DNA of 64,000 bases from Vibrio cyclitrophicus (lineage in GTDB: Bacteria; Pseudomonadota; Gammaproteobacteria; Enterobacterales; Vibrionaceae): the NCBI GenBank assembly GCA_023206055.1, contig CP065367.1, forward strand, positions 930,001 to 994,000, given 5' to 3'. This document shows positions 46,359 through 55,459 of this stretch, piece after piece (within the stretch, counting starts at the first letter, position 1; each line of letters starts with the position of its first letter). Both the position numbers and the translations under genes were made by a program. The notes under the pieces were generated by a model that made no database searches, had not been told where the DNA came from, and saw only the letters and a list, made by a program, of their open reading frames with translations.

Positions 46359-46847
46359 TTGCTGAACACATCGCTGCTTTTCTTATCCACACAGAACCGC
46401 CGACAAAAGCATTCGCTTTGGGCGCTCTTCCTTACCGGACTGGTTATCGTAACTTGTCTGGCGAGCACTCTGGCCGTAAAGAAAGTATCGTTATCTGCAT
46501 CCACTAATAGTCAATCAGCCCTAGTTGGCGCACAAACTCATACAGAGACCAGTAATCCCCAAACCGACATTGCTTCTTCAGAAAAAATGTCGGCTCTATA
46601 CGCCAGCGTTTTCGGCTTAGAAGCCTCAAAAATGTTAACGTCCCCCAATTCAAGTTCATGCAGCCTGAGTTCGAAAATGCTGACCTTTGCCGCCCCCAAA
46701 ACCGGTTGGCTGATCCCATTCGTACTTATTATTGCTATTGCGTTTAATTTACCTCCTCACATATCGAGATTATCTAGAGACAATCATCGCTCTACTCGAC
46801 CGACAAAACACCGACTGCATCTAAAGCACTGTATATTTAGAGAGTAA
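46359..46847 (+). CDS. Uncharacterised membrane protein upstream of scsB
   Basis: The open frame begins at TTG 46359; no ATG is available until about residue 78. The 162-residue product has two hydrophobic helices (LWALFLTGLVIVTCLAST and GWLIPFVLIIAIAFNLPP), a Ser/Thr-rich loop between them and a basic tail ending HLKHCIFRE. It is 47 bp before the scsB start and on the same strand, so it may be the first gene of the operon. Salmonella places scsA, a small membrane protein, at this end, but I cannot show homology. The lack of a strong ribosome binding site lowers my confidence. Confidence 0.5.
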   Translation: MLNTSLLFLSTQNRRQKHSLWALFLTGLVIVTCLASTLAVKKVSLSASTNSQSALVGAQTHTETSNPQTDIASSEKMSALYASVFGLEASKMLTSPNSSSCSLSSKMLTFAAPKTGWLIPFVLIIAIAFNLPPHISRLSRDNHRSTRPTKHRLHLKHCIFRE

Positions 46848-46894
46848 ATAACCGGGCTACTACACCCTTTTATTTATTTTTTGGAGATACATTT

Positions 46895-49006
46895 GTGTAC
46901 AACACACTACTAACTAAGTTTGTCGATTCATTGGCATTCTCTATGCGTACATGCGCGAAAACCTTAGTCACTGCCCTTTTGGTTATGACGTCATTTACCG
47001 TCTTGTCACAGACTACGGGCTGGCTTAGTGTGCCTGAGCATCCGCCTGTAAAGATGCGAATGATGTCGACGGGTCAACAGTCGGATGACGGCTCTAAGAT
47101 CCAAACCGTGCTCGATGTCGTGCTCGACGGCGACTGGAAAACCTATTGGCGCAGCCCAGGCGAAGGTGGCATTCCGCCAAGCTGGGACTGGTCTGGTTCA
47201 ACAAACATTGAGTCAGTAGAGTGGCACTGGCCGATACCTAAGTACTACGAGCAGCTAGACGTAATGACGTTGGGCTACAAAAAGCACGTCAGCTTTCCGG
47301 TCACACTCACACTGAAAGACAACACTAAGCCAGCCATATTCAAGGCATCGTTCACCTTTCCGTCGTGCACTAATATCTGTGTGTTAACCGATTACGACAT
47401 CGAACTGCCGATTGACCCACAAACCTTAGCGCTCGATGAAGAAGCCATGTTCTTGTTCAACCAAGGGATGAGCCAATCTCCACGAGAAGCTAACCACACT
47501 TCGGTCAATGGTCTATTTTGGGACAAGAGCAAGCAGCAACTGGTCACTCAGCTGACAAGTAAAGATGGCTGGGATAAACCGATGGTGTTGATTGACGGGC
47601 AAGAAGTAATTGATGACTTTTTCTCTCAACCAAGCGTCCACATCACAGACAATACAATGACGGCTGTATTTGATGTGAGCAACTGGATCGGTGAAGTCGA
47701 CCTAACGGACCGCACCGTTAGCGTCACGGTTTCAGATACCAACTTTGCTGAAGAAATGACTGCTCAAGTTGGCTCAGAGCCTATTGCCTATCAATCAAGT
47801 AACACCAGCTTTATTGCGATGATTGGCTTTGCTTTAATTGGTGGCTTGATCCTCAACATCATGCCATGTGTGTTGCCAGTATTAGGAATGAAATTAAACA
47901 GCATCATTCAAAACCAAGGTGCATCTAATCGTCATATTCGACTCTCATTCTTAGCTTCTGCTTCAGGTGTCATTACATCATTTGCGCTGTTAGCCCTAGG
48001 TATGACCGCTCTAAAAATGGGTGGTAATGCGATTGGTTGGGGAATCCAGTTCCAAAATGTTTGGTTCATCGGGTTCATGCTGATCATTACTTTGCTGTTC
48101 TCAATTAACCTGCTTGGGTTATTCGAATTCAGACTACCATCAGGTTTAAACACTTGGATGGCAACCAAAGGCGATGACTCACATTCAGGCCACTTTGTTC
48201 AAGGTATGTTTGCGACGCTACTAGCAACGCCATGTAGTGCGCCATTCCTAGGAACCGCTGTCGCGTATGCACTTGGAGCAAGCTATCAAGAGTTATGGGC
48301 TATCTTCATCGCGCTTGGTATCGGTATGAGTGCGCCTTGGTTGATCTTTGCGCTATTCCCAAGCCTAACCAAATTGCTTCCAAAGCCTGGGGCGTGGATG
48401 TTCAAAGTTAAGCTGGTATTTGGCTTAATGATGTTCATCACCAGCCTATGGCTAACAAGCCTCCTTAGCTCATTCATTGGTAAATTCCCAACCATATTGT
48501 TGTCACTGTTTATCGTGATTTCAGTACTGGTTTGGATTGGTATGAAACTGGGTCGTAAAGTACTCATACCTATCATGGCAACCACAACCTTGGTGCTTGG
48601 TGCTGCATTGATCGTCGGTAGTGTCACCGCTGATAACTGGGCAACTCCGATTGTTGACGATCTCGCTTGGCAAAAGCTGGATGCGAAGCAAATCCCTCAG
48701 CTCGTTGATGAAGGCAAAACGGTGTTTGTTGATGTAACTGCTGATTGGTGTATCACTTGTAAAGCCAACAAGATCGGCGTCATCCTTCAAGACCCTGTCT
48801 ACAGCCACCTACAGCAAGAAGACATTGTGTTGATGAAAGGTGATTGGACAACACCAAGTGAAAGTGTCACTCAATACTTACAAAGTAATGGGCGATTTGG
48901 TGTGCCATTTAATATCGTGTATGGCCCAAGCTATAAAAGCGGTATTCCACTGCCCGTGATTCTGGACAGTGACACTGTCGTTCAAGCCATCGATGCTGCG
49001 AGATAA
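46895..49006 (+). CDS. scsB: ScsB, DsbD-like membrane thiol-disulfide reductase
   Basis: The start is a GTG (MYNTLLTKFV) with TTGGAGA ahead of it. The product has 703 residues: a signal-like helix; an N-terminal periplasmic domain to about residue 290, with paired cysteines in FPSCTNICVL; eight membrane helices (about 300-590) with the DsbD cysteines in NIMPCVLPVLG and ATPCSAPFLG; and a C-terminal thioredoxin domain with WCITC. It moves electrons from the cytoplasm to periplasmic partners. In Salmonella, ScsB reduces ScsC and ScsD and is tied to copper tolerance. ScsD and ScsC follow here. Confidence 0.9.
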   Translation: MYNTLLTKFVDSLAFSMRTCAKTLVTALLVMTSFTVLSQTTGWLSVPEHPPVKMRMMSTGQQSDDGSKIQTVLDVVLDGDWKTYWRSPGEGGIPPSWDWSGSTNIESVEWHWPIPKYYEQLDVMTLGYKKHVSFPVTLTLKDNTKPAIFKASFTFPSCTNICVLTDYDIELPIDPQTLALDEEAMFLFNQGMSQSPREANHTSVNGLFWDKSKQQLVTQLTSKDGWDKPMVLIDGQEVIDDFFSQPSVHITDNTMTAVFDVSNWIGEVDLTDRTVSVTVSDTNFAEEMTAQVGSEPIAYQSSNTSFIAMIGFALIGGLILNIMPCVLPVLGMKLNSIIQNQGASNRHIRLSFLASASGVITSFALLALGMTALKMGGNAIGWGIQFQNVWFIGFMLIITLLFSINLLGLFEFRLPSGLNTWMATKGDDSHSGHFVQGMFATLLATPCSAPFLGTAVAYALGASYQELWAIFIALGIGMSAPWLIFALFPSLTKLLPKPGAWMFKVKLVFGLMMFITSLWLTSLLSSFIGKFPTILLSLFIVISVLVWIGMKLGRKVLIPIMATTTLVLGAALIVGSVTADNWATPIVDDLAWQKLDAKQIPQLVDEGKTVFVDVTADWCITCKANKIGVILQDPVYSHLQQEDIVLMKGDWTTPSESVTQYLQSNGRFGVPFNIVYGPSYKSGIPLPVILDSDTVVQAIDAAR

Positions 49007-49009
49007 GTG

Positions 49010-49579
49010 ATGAAGACTCCCAACAATGAAGAGAAGCCTAACACTACCAAAGACCAGCCTGTAAAGGGTGAGGCTAAAAAGCCAAGTCGTCTTAAGAAGT
49101 GGGGAAAGGAACTTGTCTCAATGATACTGATCGTTGGCATGGTTTCGTTTGCTATGGATTTTTATCACAGCAGAAGCATGCCTCAAGGAGATGCGATTCC
49201 AATCGTAGGTCAATCACTCCAAGGTGAGGATATTGATGTTATCGAGCTAAGCAAAAATGGTAAGCCAGTCATTGTCTATTTTTGGGCGACTTGGTGTGGT
49301 GCCTGCAAATTTGTAAGCCCAACCGTCAATAGCTTCAGCGATTCCCATCAGGTGGTTTCGATCGCTCTATCGTCTGGTCCAGACGAACGTGTCCAGCGCT
49401 ACTTGGATGCAAAAGAGTATGACTTCCCTGTTATCAATGATCTCTCTGGATCAATCAGCAGAACTTGGGGCGTTAATGTCACTCCAAGCATCGTCATCAT
49501 CAAAGACGAAAAGATCAGCAGTATCGCAACAGGCGTTACTTCTCCTATAGGGCTGTGGTTAAGAACCTACTTTGCCTAA
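49010..49579 (+). CDS. scsD: ScsD, membrane-anchored TlpA-like thioredoxin
   Basis: The ATG at 49010 was chosen; a GTG at 49007 directly follows the scsB stop and is equally possible, so translation is probably coupled. The product has 189 residues: a basic cytoplasmic start, one membrane helix (LVSMILIVGMVSFAMDFY), then a thioredoxin/TlpA domain with active site WATWCGACK and cis-proline region WGVNVTPSIVI. It would sit in the inner membrane facing the periplasm and exchange electrons with ScsB. Assignment rests on the motif, size and position. Confidence 0.88.
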   Translation: MKTPNNEEKPNTTKDQPVKGEAKKPSRLKKWGKELVSMILIVGMVSFAMDFYHSRSMPQGDAIPIVGQSLQGEDIDVIELSKNGKPVIVYFWATWCGACKFVSPTVNSFSDSHQVVSIALSSGPDERVQRYLDAKEYDFPVINDLSGSISRTWGVNVTPSIVIIKDEKISSIATGVTSPIGLWLRTYFA

Positions 49580-49706
49580 CTCGCTCACAAAGAAAAACAG
49601 AGCAAAGATAAGTGAATAAACCGACTCAGCCAGTTTAACAAACAATATTAATGTGAGCGCAACCCAATAAGCGCTCACGATTATCACGAATTAGAGAAAA
49701 GACAAT

Positions 49707-50426
49707 ATGAAAAAGCATCTGATAAGCGCACTGATTTTAGGCTCACTAATGAGTACTAATGCCTTCGCAGAATTAAACGAAGAACAAACTCAACAACTTG
49801 AAGAAATTAATCAATTTCTGAAGGAGAATCCTTCTACGATTTCAGGGCTGCATACCAGTTTAGAGCAGTACGTAGCAGGTCAAGAACAGGCGAAGAAAGC
49901 CCAAGCGAAAAGCCATGATTGGTTATACAACAATGACGCTCACCCAATCACCGGAAACACAGATGGCAAGTCGGTCATTATTAACTTCACCGACTACAAC
50001 TGCCCTTTCTGTAAACGCTTAGAAAAAGGCTTAGTTAAACTTGCCTCTGAAAATAGTGACATTAAGGTTATTAATGTGTACTTATCGTTTAAGCAGCAAC
50101 AGGTTTCGGGCCTAAATACCAACGCAGCGCTATACGCGATGAAAGTATGGAAAGACAACCCAGAAGCGTTCCCTGAAGTAGACCGACTATTGATGGCAAA
50201 AAGCGGTAGCCACACAAAATCGTCACTGCAAGCCGTAGCTAAGAAGACGGGAACAGAAGCGCAACTAGACACCACTACAGAACAAAGCAACACGCTAATG
50301 ACCAACCACCAAACTTTTAGCGCGCTGGGGTTAACTGGCACACCAACATTAATGATGAACGGACAGGTCTTACCGGGTTATGTACCTTACGACCGATTAA
50401 AAGAAATCGTGGACGACACTTTTTAA
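49707..50426 (+). CDS. scsC: ScsC, DsbA/DsbG-like periplasmic thiol protein
   Basis: The product has 239 residues with a signal peptide (MKKHLISALILGSLMSTNAF). A short helical N-terminal part, which forms the trimer-making stalk in some ScsC proteins, is followed by a DsbA-fold domain with active site NCPFCKR and the cis-proline motif LTGTPTLMM. It is probably a periplasmic disulfide isomerase or reductase kept reduced by ScsB. Gene order is scsB-scsD-scsC, which differs from the Salmonella order B-C-D. A 128-bp gap separates it from scsD. Confidence 0.88.
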   Translation: MKKHLISALILGSLMSTNAFAELNEEQTQQLEEINQFLKENPSTISGLHTSLEQYVAGQEQAKKAQAKSHDWLYNNDAHPITGNTDGKSVIINFTDYNCPFCKRLEKGLVKLASENSDIKVINVYLSFKQQQVSGLNTNAALYAMKVWKDNPEAFPEVDRLLMAKSGSHTKSSLQAVAKKTGTEAQLDTTTEQSNTLMTNHQTFSALGLTGTPTLMMNGQVLPGYVPYDRLKEIVDDTF

Positions 50427-50467
50427 TCAAGTCTAAATAGAGACAAAGGCTAAAAAGAGAAATGAAT

Positions 50468-50503
50468 AAAAAGCCGACGAACGTAACTCGCAGTCGGCTT
50501 TTT
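50468..50503 (+). terminator. Intrinsic terminator after scsC
   Basis: AAAAAGCCGAC and GTCGGCTTTTT are 11-bp arms with a 14-nt loop and a T-run. It ends the Scs transcript. Confidence 0.88.
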
Positions 50504-50619
50504 GATGAGCTTAAGATAATGTTTTCAGTATTATGTTGGAAACAGAAAAGTAGTCGAAGTGTCACTATCTTGCAATGGATTCTTAATCTAACCTCGCTAC
50601 TCTAAAAGGAGTTATCTCG

Positions 50620-50715
50620 ATGAGTCCAAGACGTGCTTACTCTAGACAACTGTCCTTTGACCGAGCCTCGCTCGGTCTTTTTTTACGTGTTTTAGATAGC
50701 GGCACAGTGTATTAA
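50620..50715 (+). other. Short frame or leader RNA containing an intrinsic terminator
   Basis: AAGGAG stands a few bases before an ATG, and a frame of 31 residues runs to a TAA (MSPRRAYSRQLSFDRASLGL and on). It could be a small protein. However, a terminator (50659-50684) lies inside the frame, which is unusual for a true gene. A small RNA or an attenuator-like leader is the alternative. No gene follows on the plus strand. Confidence 0.4.
50659..50684 (+). terminator. Intrinsic terminator inside the short frame
   Basis: GACCGAG and CTCGGTC form a 7-bp stem with a 5-nt loop, followed by seven T. It would end a short transcript starting near 50600. Confidence 0.8.
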
Positions 50716-50740
50716 CACGGAAACGTCCAACCGACTGAGC

Positions 50741-51757
50741 CTAACTTAACAAGCGACAAACAAGTGCACCCGGCTCCCTTAACGCATCCACGTTATAACT
50801 GAGTACTCGCCCAGCAGACGGTGCATGATAACGGCGACATTCATTGCCGAACGCATCATATTGGATGGCTAGCAAATCATCTTGTTCCACACTTTGCAGG
50901 AGTTCGACCTGAGGCAGAACAAAACCACCAATGTCGGCACGAATAGACGCCACGTTGTTGCCTTCAATCCAATCGATACTCGGCAATTGGACTTTCTCTG
51001 GGTTATTTATGTCAATCTCGAACATTTCATAATAAGACAGCATGTTAAAAACACCGTCTACCGCTCGTTGAATCATGTCTGGCTGAGTAAATTTCCCCAT
51101 CCCAACTTCCACCGTGATGCTCGGAATTCCACTTCGATTCCAAACCGTTTCTAAGATACCTGGATCGCCAGGGTCATTCAGAACACAATCGGGCTGCATC
51201 AACCTCGCCATCTCCAAACATTGTTCAATTCGGTAGTCAGCAAATACATAAAGTGGGTATACCGCGCCACGAGTTTGGGTATGCAGATCAACAGCAAATG
51301 TCGCGTTGTGTTTGAGTAAGCGATCCCACAGAGATGCGACGAATCGCTCCGCGGCTAAGCCGTGTGCATCACCTGGAAAGAGTCGATTAAGATTGGCAGG
51401 ACAAGAGCCCGGATCCGAAGAGATGAAATCACGGCTATGGTTCAGCAAACCAGACAAATTGACAGTAGGCACGATCGTTACCGTGCCTTTGAGAGTTTTA
51501 CCGACTAAGTCTCGGATAATTTGCTGCGCAGCCAACACTCCGTTTAGCTCATCACCGTGAATACCGGCGGTGATCATCAACTTAGGACCTTCTTGACTGC
51601 CTTTGAAAACAGAAACCGGCATATTCTTAGGTTGCCCTAGCCCATCACTGGTGACTTGAAACCAAAACTGGTGCTCTCCAACGGGTAGGTCTTCAACATT
51701 CAAGGAGCCAATAACCTGCCTGCCTTGTAAAACATCGCCTAAGTACTCTGTTTTCAT
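50741..51757 (-). CDS. AstE/aspartoacylase-family zinc deacylase
   Basis: The product has 338 residues. It has the M14-like fold of succinylglutamate desuccinylase and aspartoacylase: zinc ligands His and Glu in TAGIHGDELNG, a later His in VDLHTQ, and the catalytic Glu in ITVEVGMG. The C-terminal 110 residues form the beta-rich second domain. By family it hydrolyses an N-acyl amino acid. No arginine-catabolism (ast) genes are next to it, so it is probably not AstE itself. No substrate can be assigned. Confidence 0.83.
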   Translation of the reverse strand: MKTEYLGDVLQGRQVIGSLNVEDLPVGEHQFWFQVTSDGLGQPKNMPVSVFKGSQEGPKLMITAGIHGDELNGVLAAQQIIRDLVGKTLKGTVTIVPTVNLSGLLNHSRDFISSDPGSCPANLNRLFPGDAHGLAAERFVASLWDRLLKHNATFAVDLHTQTRGAVYPLYVFADYRIEQCLEMARLMQPDCVLNDPGDPGILETVWNRSGIPSITVEVGMGKFTQPDMIQRAVDGVFNMLSYYEMFEIDINNPEKVQLPSIDWIEGNNVASIRADIGGFVLPQVELLQSVEQDDLLAIQYDAFGNECRRYHAPSAGRVLSYNVDALREPGALVCRLLS

Positions 51758-52133
51758 CCAACTACTCCATCTTGTTGAGCAAAATCTATTCTCTTGTAAG
51801 TTTTTGCATCATAGAGGATATCTTAACCAGTACAAGCAGTTAATCAGATTAACAAGCCCTCAAGCGCTCCCAAAATTCACCAGCACCGACATCAGTGGTT
51901 CCGAGATAAAACTTGTGAATGTGACCTTTGAAATACACACAATTTGTATATCTATTCACAGAACACTCAGTCGCATTAAATAAAAATGCAATAAAATCAA
52001 CACGTAAAAAGTTCCCTATTCACGAAAATGTAATTTTATGGAAATGAAAGCTTAATTTATCTTCTCTAAATTAGCTTCATATCGAAACGGAGAGCACATT
52101 GCTCACGGATTTTAAAATACAAGGTAAGTGATT

Positions 52134-53141
52134 ATGAAAAAGGCAGTTCTAGCTTCTGCAGTAGTAGCAGCACTAGTTTCAGGTTCATCTCTAGCAGCAA
52201 CAGTTTACAGCTCTGATGGTACAGAACTTAAGATTGGTGGTCGTGCGGAATTCCGTGGTGACTTCATTGGCTCTGGTGACAGTAATACGGGTGGCGTTAG
52301 CGAAGTTGAAGGTTCAATGAAAGATAAAACTCGCTTTCGTCTAAACCTGGGTGGTGAGACACAACTTACAGACACTATGTCTGCATTTGGTTTCTACGAA
52401 GCTGAACAAGGCTCTGGTGATAGTAAGTTCGGCAATCGTTACATGTACGCTGGTGTTGATTTCGATGGCCAAGCCGTTTCTGTCGGTCGCCAAGACATGG
52501 CTTCAGTCATCGTATCTGACTTTACGGATATCACTGAGTTCTCTGGTGTTCAGCAAGTAATCGATGCTGCTTCTGACAAAGAAGATAGCGTATTTGCATA
52601 CCGCGGTGGCTTTGATGCACTTCAATTAGAAGCAACTTACCAAGCAAATAGTGCAAAAGACACAGATGGCTACGGCATTGCTGGTGTTTACTCACTACCA
52701 TTCGGTCTAGACCTTGGTCTTGCATACTCTGGTGAAGACCTAGGTGCTGGTGCAGGTAGTGCAAACCAAATCCTAGCGGGTCTAGCGTACTCTTTAGATA
52801 ACCTATACCTTGCTGCAACATACTCAACGGGTGACCTCGACGATAAAGCGGTTGGTGCTGATACTGAGTCATTCACTGCAATGGAGCTTGCTGCACAGTA
52901 CAAATTCACAAAACAGCTTTCTGCTGCTGTAGTGTACACGTACCAAGAAGACGAGGCCGCGAACGGTTCTAAATCTGATGCTCTGGACGGCGTTGAAATT
53001 GCGGGTTACTACAAATTCAATGGCAACTTCCGCACTTACCTTTCGTACTACCTAAATGGCCTAGACGAAACGAAAGTGGCTAACGTAGTAACTGTCGAGC
53101 AAGAAGATATTCTTCGCCTGGGTGTACGCTACGACTTCTAA
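52134..53141 (+). CDS. General porin, OmpU/OmpC-like
   Basis: The ATG at 52134 (MKKAVLASAVVAALVSGSSL) follows a GTG two codons upstream; it starts a normal signal peptide and has AAGG about 9 bases before it. The mature protein (about 315 residues) starts ATVYSSDGTELKIGGRAEFR, a typical porin first strand. It contains a long set of alternating strands and ends LRLGVRYDF, with terminal Phe. It should be a trimeric outer-membrane pore. The family's bile- and ToxR-linked regulation in Vibrio is known for OmpU, but is not shown here. The 370-bp upstream region is AT-rich and I see no clear operator. Confidence 0.87.
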   Translation: MKKAVLASAVVAALVSGSSLAATVYSSDGTELKIGGRAEFRGDFIGSGDSNTGGVSEVEGSMKDKTRFRLNLGGETQLTDTMSAFGFYEAEQGSGDSKFGNRYMYAGVDFDGQAVSVGRQDMASVIVSDFTDITEFSGVQQVIDAASDKEDSVFAYRGGFDALQLEATYQANSAKDTDGYGIAGVYSLPFGLDLGLAYSGEDLGAGAGSANQILAGLAYSLDNLYLAATYSTGDLDDKAVGADTESFTAMELAAQYKFTKQLSAAVVYTYQEDEAANGSKSDALDGVEIAGYYKFNGNFRTYLSYYLNGLDETKVANVVTVEQEDILRLGVRYDF

Positions 53142-53166
53142 TCTAAATCGACTTTAGATACAGACT

Positions 53167-53197
53167 AAAAAGGTTGAGCAATAGCTCAACCTTTTTT
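53167..53197 (+). terminator. Intrinsic terminator after the porin
   Basis: AAAAAGGTTGAGC and GCTCAACCTTTTT are 13-bp arms around a 4-nt loop with a T-run. Confidence 0.93.
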
Positions 53198-53296
53198 CAT
53201 ATTCAAATATTCTGATTAACTTCATCAATGCTTTTTCTGGTTAAGTGGTGCTAAATCCGTATCATAGGTGAACCACATCAAATAATTAGAAGCATC

Positions 53297-54193
53297 ATGT
53301 CACAACACCATCCGATCCAAGGCGCTAGCTGGATGCTAACCGCAGGCCTAGCCTTTGCCGTTATTAACAGCCTAACTCAAATTGCTAGCATTCATTTCGG
53401 ACTTACTTCTACCACCGTTGCCGTCATTCAATACGCCGTCGCGTTGTTCGCTATTCTTCCTTACCTAAAAACGCTGGGCATTCGCCGTGCGCTAAAAACC
53501 GACAACTTAAAGTTGCACGTATTCCGCGTCTTCTTATCGGTTATTGGTATTCAACTTTGGATATGGGCGCTGGCTTACCCTGTTCCTATTTGGCAAGGCA
53601 TTGCCCTTCTCATGACGTCGCCATTGTTTGCAACCATAGGTTCAGGGTTATTTCTCAAAGAGAAAGTTGGGGCAGCTCGCTGGGGCGCGACTTTAGCAGG
53701 CTTCGTGGGTGCGATGGTTATTTTGGAACCATGGGCTGAAGACTTTAACTGGGCAACACTGTTACCCGTTGGTGCGGCGTTCTTCTGGGCATGCTACTCA
53801 CTCATGGTGAAAAAACTCTCTTCGCAAGACAGTCCTTCAACCATGGTGGTTTATCTTCTGCTATTAATCACGCCATTTAACATCCTGCTTGCCGCGCCAG
53901 ATTGGCAGACGCCAAGCGGCGGTACAATTTGGGCTATCTTGATTGTTATCGGTGTTATGACGGCACTCGCTCAATGGGCGATTGTAAAAGCCTACTCGGT
54001 CGCTGATGCTTCGTTTGTTCAACCGTTTGACCACGCGAAATTACCGCTAAATGTTTTAGCAGGTTGGATTGTATTTAGTTGGGTTCCACCGGGTCGTTTA
54101 TGGCTAGGTGCTGCTATTATTATTGCGTCAGTTGCATTTATAACGCACTGGGAAACCAAAAAACCTTCGAAAGTGAAGAAAGTTTCAGGTTGA
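53297..54193 (+). CDS. EamA/DMT-family transporter
   Basis: The product has 298 residues and about ten membrane helices in two EamA repeats (first 8-140, second 150-285). It opens with QGASWMLTAGLAFAVINSLT. Drug/metabolite transporters move small organic compounds across the inner membrane; the substrate is unknown. The basic tail (ETKKPSKVKKVSG) faces the cytoplasm. The glutaredoxin gene starts 62 bases downstream and could be co-transcribed. No terminator lies between them. Confidence 0.86.
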   Translation: MSQHHPIQGASWMLTAGLAFAVINSLTQIASIHFGLTSTTVAVIQYAVALFAILPYLKTLGIRRALKTDNLKLHVFRVFLSVIGIQLWIWALAYPVPIWQGIALLMTSPLFATIGSGLFLKEKVGAARWGATLAGFVGAMVILEPWAEDFNWATLLPVGAAFFWACYSLMVKKLSSQDSPSTMVVYLLLLITPFNILLAAPDWQTPSGGTIWAILIVIGVMTALAQWAIVKAYSVADASFVQPFDHAKLPLNVLAGWIVFSWVPPGRLWLGAAIIIASVAFITHWETKKPSKVKKVSG

Positions 54194-54255
54194 TGAAATA
54201 AATAGTTCGACTGTCCGTTCTATATGGATAAGAGAATTCAAACGAGGCCGTAACC

Positions 54256-54873
54256 ATGAAGAAACCAGTCAAGATTACACTATACCGTTGGGCAGGCAGC
54301 TGGGGTCCATTTAAAGTCAACATCCCATGTGGGGAATGTACCCTTACCAAAGACATTCTGAAGGATACTTTTGAGAATGAACTAGCCGATGTCGATGTCG
54401 AACTAGAGGTGAAAGATTGGTTGTCTCACTGGTGGGAGCCGCTAAAACTAGGCTCTTGGCATGCCCCGATCCTTGTTGTTGAAGGCAAAGTAGTAAGCCA
54501 AGGCGAAGCACTCAATCGCGGAGTGTTGGTTCAATCGGTGATTAAAGAGTGGACCAAAAGAGACAGCCTAAAAGGCAACATCGTTTATGGTAAGGCGACC
54601 TGCCCATTCTGTGTTAAAGCTAAAAAGATGCTTGATGAAGCGGGGGTCGAATATACCTATCACGATGTCGTAAAAGACAGCGCCGCTTTGTATCGCATGA
54701 TACCAGAGGTAAAAGCGCACATTGGTGAAAAAACACCCGTGACTGTTCCTCAGATCTGGCTTGATGGTAAGTACATCGGTGGCGCCGACAACTTAGAAGC
54801 GTGGATGAAAGAGAATGGCTTAGATAGCATCCCTAATAATGTGGTCGACTTATCCAATCAATCTGCTGGCTGA
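54256..54873 (+). CDS. Two-domain glutaredoxin-like protein
   Basis: The product has 205 residues. The N-terminal half (1-100) has a thioredoxin-like alternation of strands and helices with a CGEC motif (NIPCGECTLTKDIL). The C-terminal half is a normal glutaredoxin with active site ATCPFCVKAKKML, cis-proline region TVPQIWLDGKYIGG and ending EAWMKENGL. The second domain should use glutathione. The first domain is not one I can name; it may be a redox-active partner domain fused to it. Confidence 0.83.
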   Translation: MKKPVKITLYRWAGSWGPFKVNIPCGECTLTKDILKDTFENELADVDVELEVKDWLSHWWEPLKLGSWHAPILVVEGKVVSQGEALNRGVLVQSVIKEWTKRDSLKGNIVYGKATCPFCVKAKKMLDEAGVEYTYHDVVKDSAALYRMIPEVKAHIGEKTPVTVPQIWLDGKYIGGADNLEAWMKENGLDSIPNNVVDLSNQSAG

Positions 54874-54968
54874 ATTCATTAAGAGCCATTAGTCAGAAGT
54901 TTAATTAGTGTTTTTTGTGTCCATCCACAACAAAACAGAGCGATATAAGTCATCAATCGCTAAAACGA

Positions 54969-55004
54969 AAAAGGCCTTAAACTTCAATAAGTTTAAGGCC
55001 TTTT
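54969..55004. terminator. Terminator between glutaredoxin and the 44-residue gene
   Basis: AAAAGGCCTTAAACTT and AAGTTTAAGGCCTTTT are 16-bp arms with a 4-nt loop. Flanking A and T runs allow use in both directions. Confidence 0.92.
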
Positions 55005-55026
55005 AAAAATCCGTTTTGGAAAATGC

Positions 55027-55161
55027 TTACTTAGCCATTTTCTTCATCATTCGCTTGAAGAATGAAACTTTTTTTGGCTTTGAAGTGCCGTACAATGCTT
55101 CGTGCATCATGTTTTTTGCTGCCATTTGGCCAAGGTATGCGTGGCCTAGTTCGTAATTCAT
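55027..55161 (-). CDS. Small basic protein of 44 residues
   Basis: On the minus strand an ATG with GGAGA 7-11 bases upstream opens a 44-residue frame: MNYELGHAYLGQMAAKNMMH and on, ending FFKRMMKKMAK. The tail is strongly basic and amphipathic. A terminator follows about 22 bases past the stop. It is probably a real gene of unknown function; a membrane-associated or nucleic-acid-binding role is only a guess. Confidence 0.6.
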   Translation of the reverse strand: MNYELGHAYLGQMAAKNMMHEALYGTSKPKKVSFFKRMMKKMAK

Positions 55162-55410
55162 GCTTATCTCCGCACATCATCTACTTTTCTTGTGTGCGGA
55201 TTCTACACGTAAAACCCTCAAAAACAAGACATATGTCACACTTTAGTGTAATTCTAATGATTTAATTGTAATTAACCTACTTCTGGCTCTGCGAAAATCA
55301 GAATGATATATGTATATCAATAAGTTAACCTCAAGTTTGATTTAACCTTCATACTTCATTCCTAATAACAATCCAAGACATTGACATTGACATTGGTTTA
55401 GACACTTATA

Positions 55411-55437
55411 AAAAAAGCAGCTCAAGAGAGCTGCTTT
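55411..55437 (-). terminator. Intrinsic terminator of the 116-residue gene
   Basis: AAAGCAGCTC and GAGCTGCTTT are 10-bp arms with a 4-nt loop. On the minus strand a T-run (the AAAAAA at 55411-55416) follows. Confidence 0.85.
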
Positions 55438-55459
55438 CTAAAATACTTTATTGAGAAAC

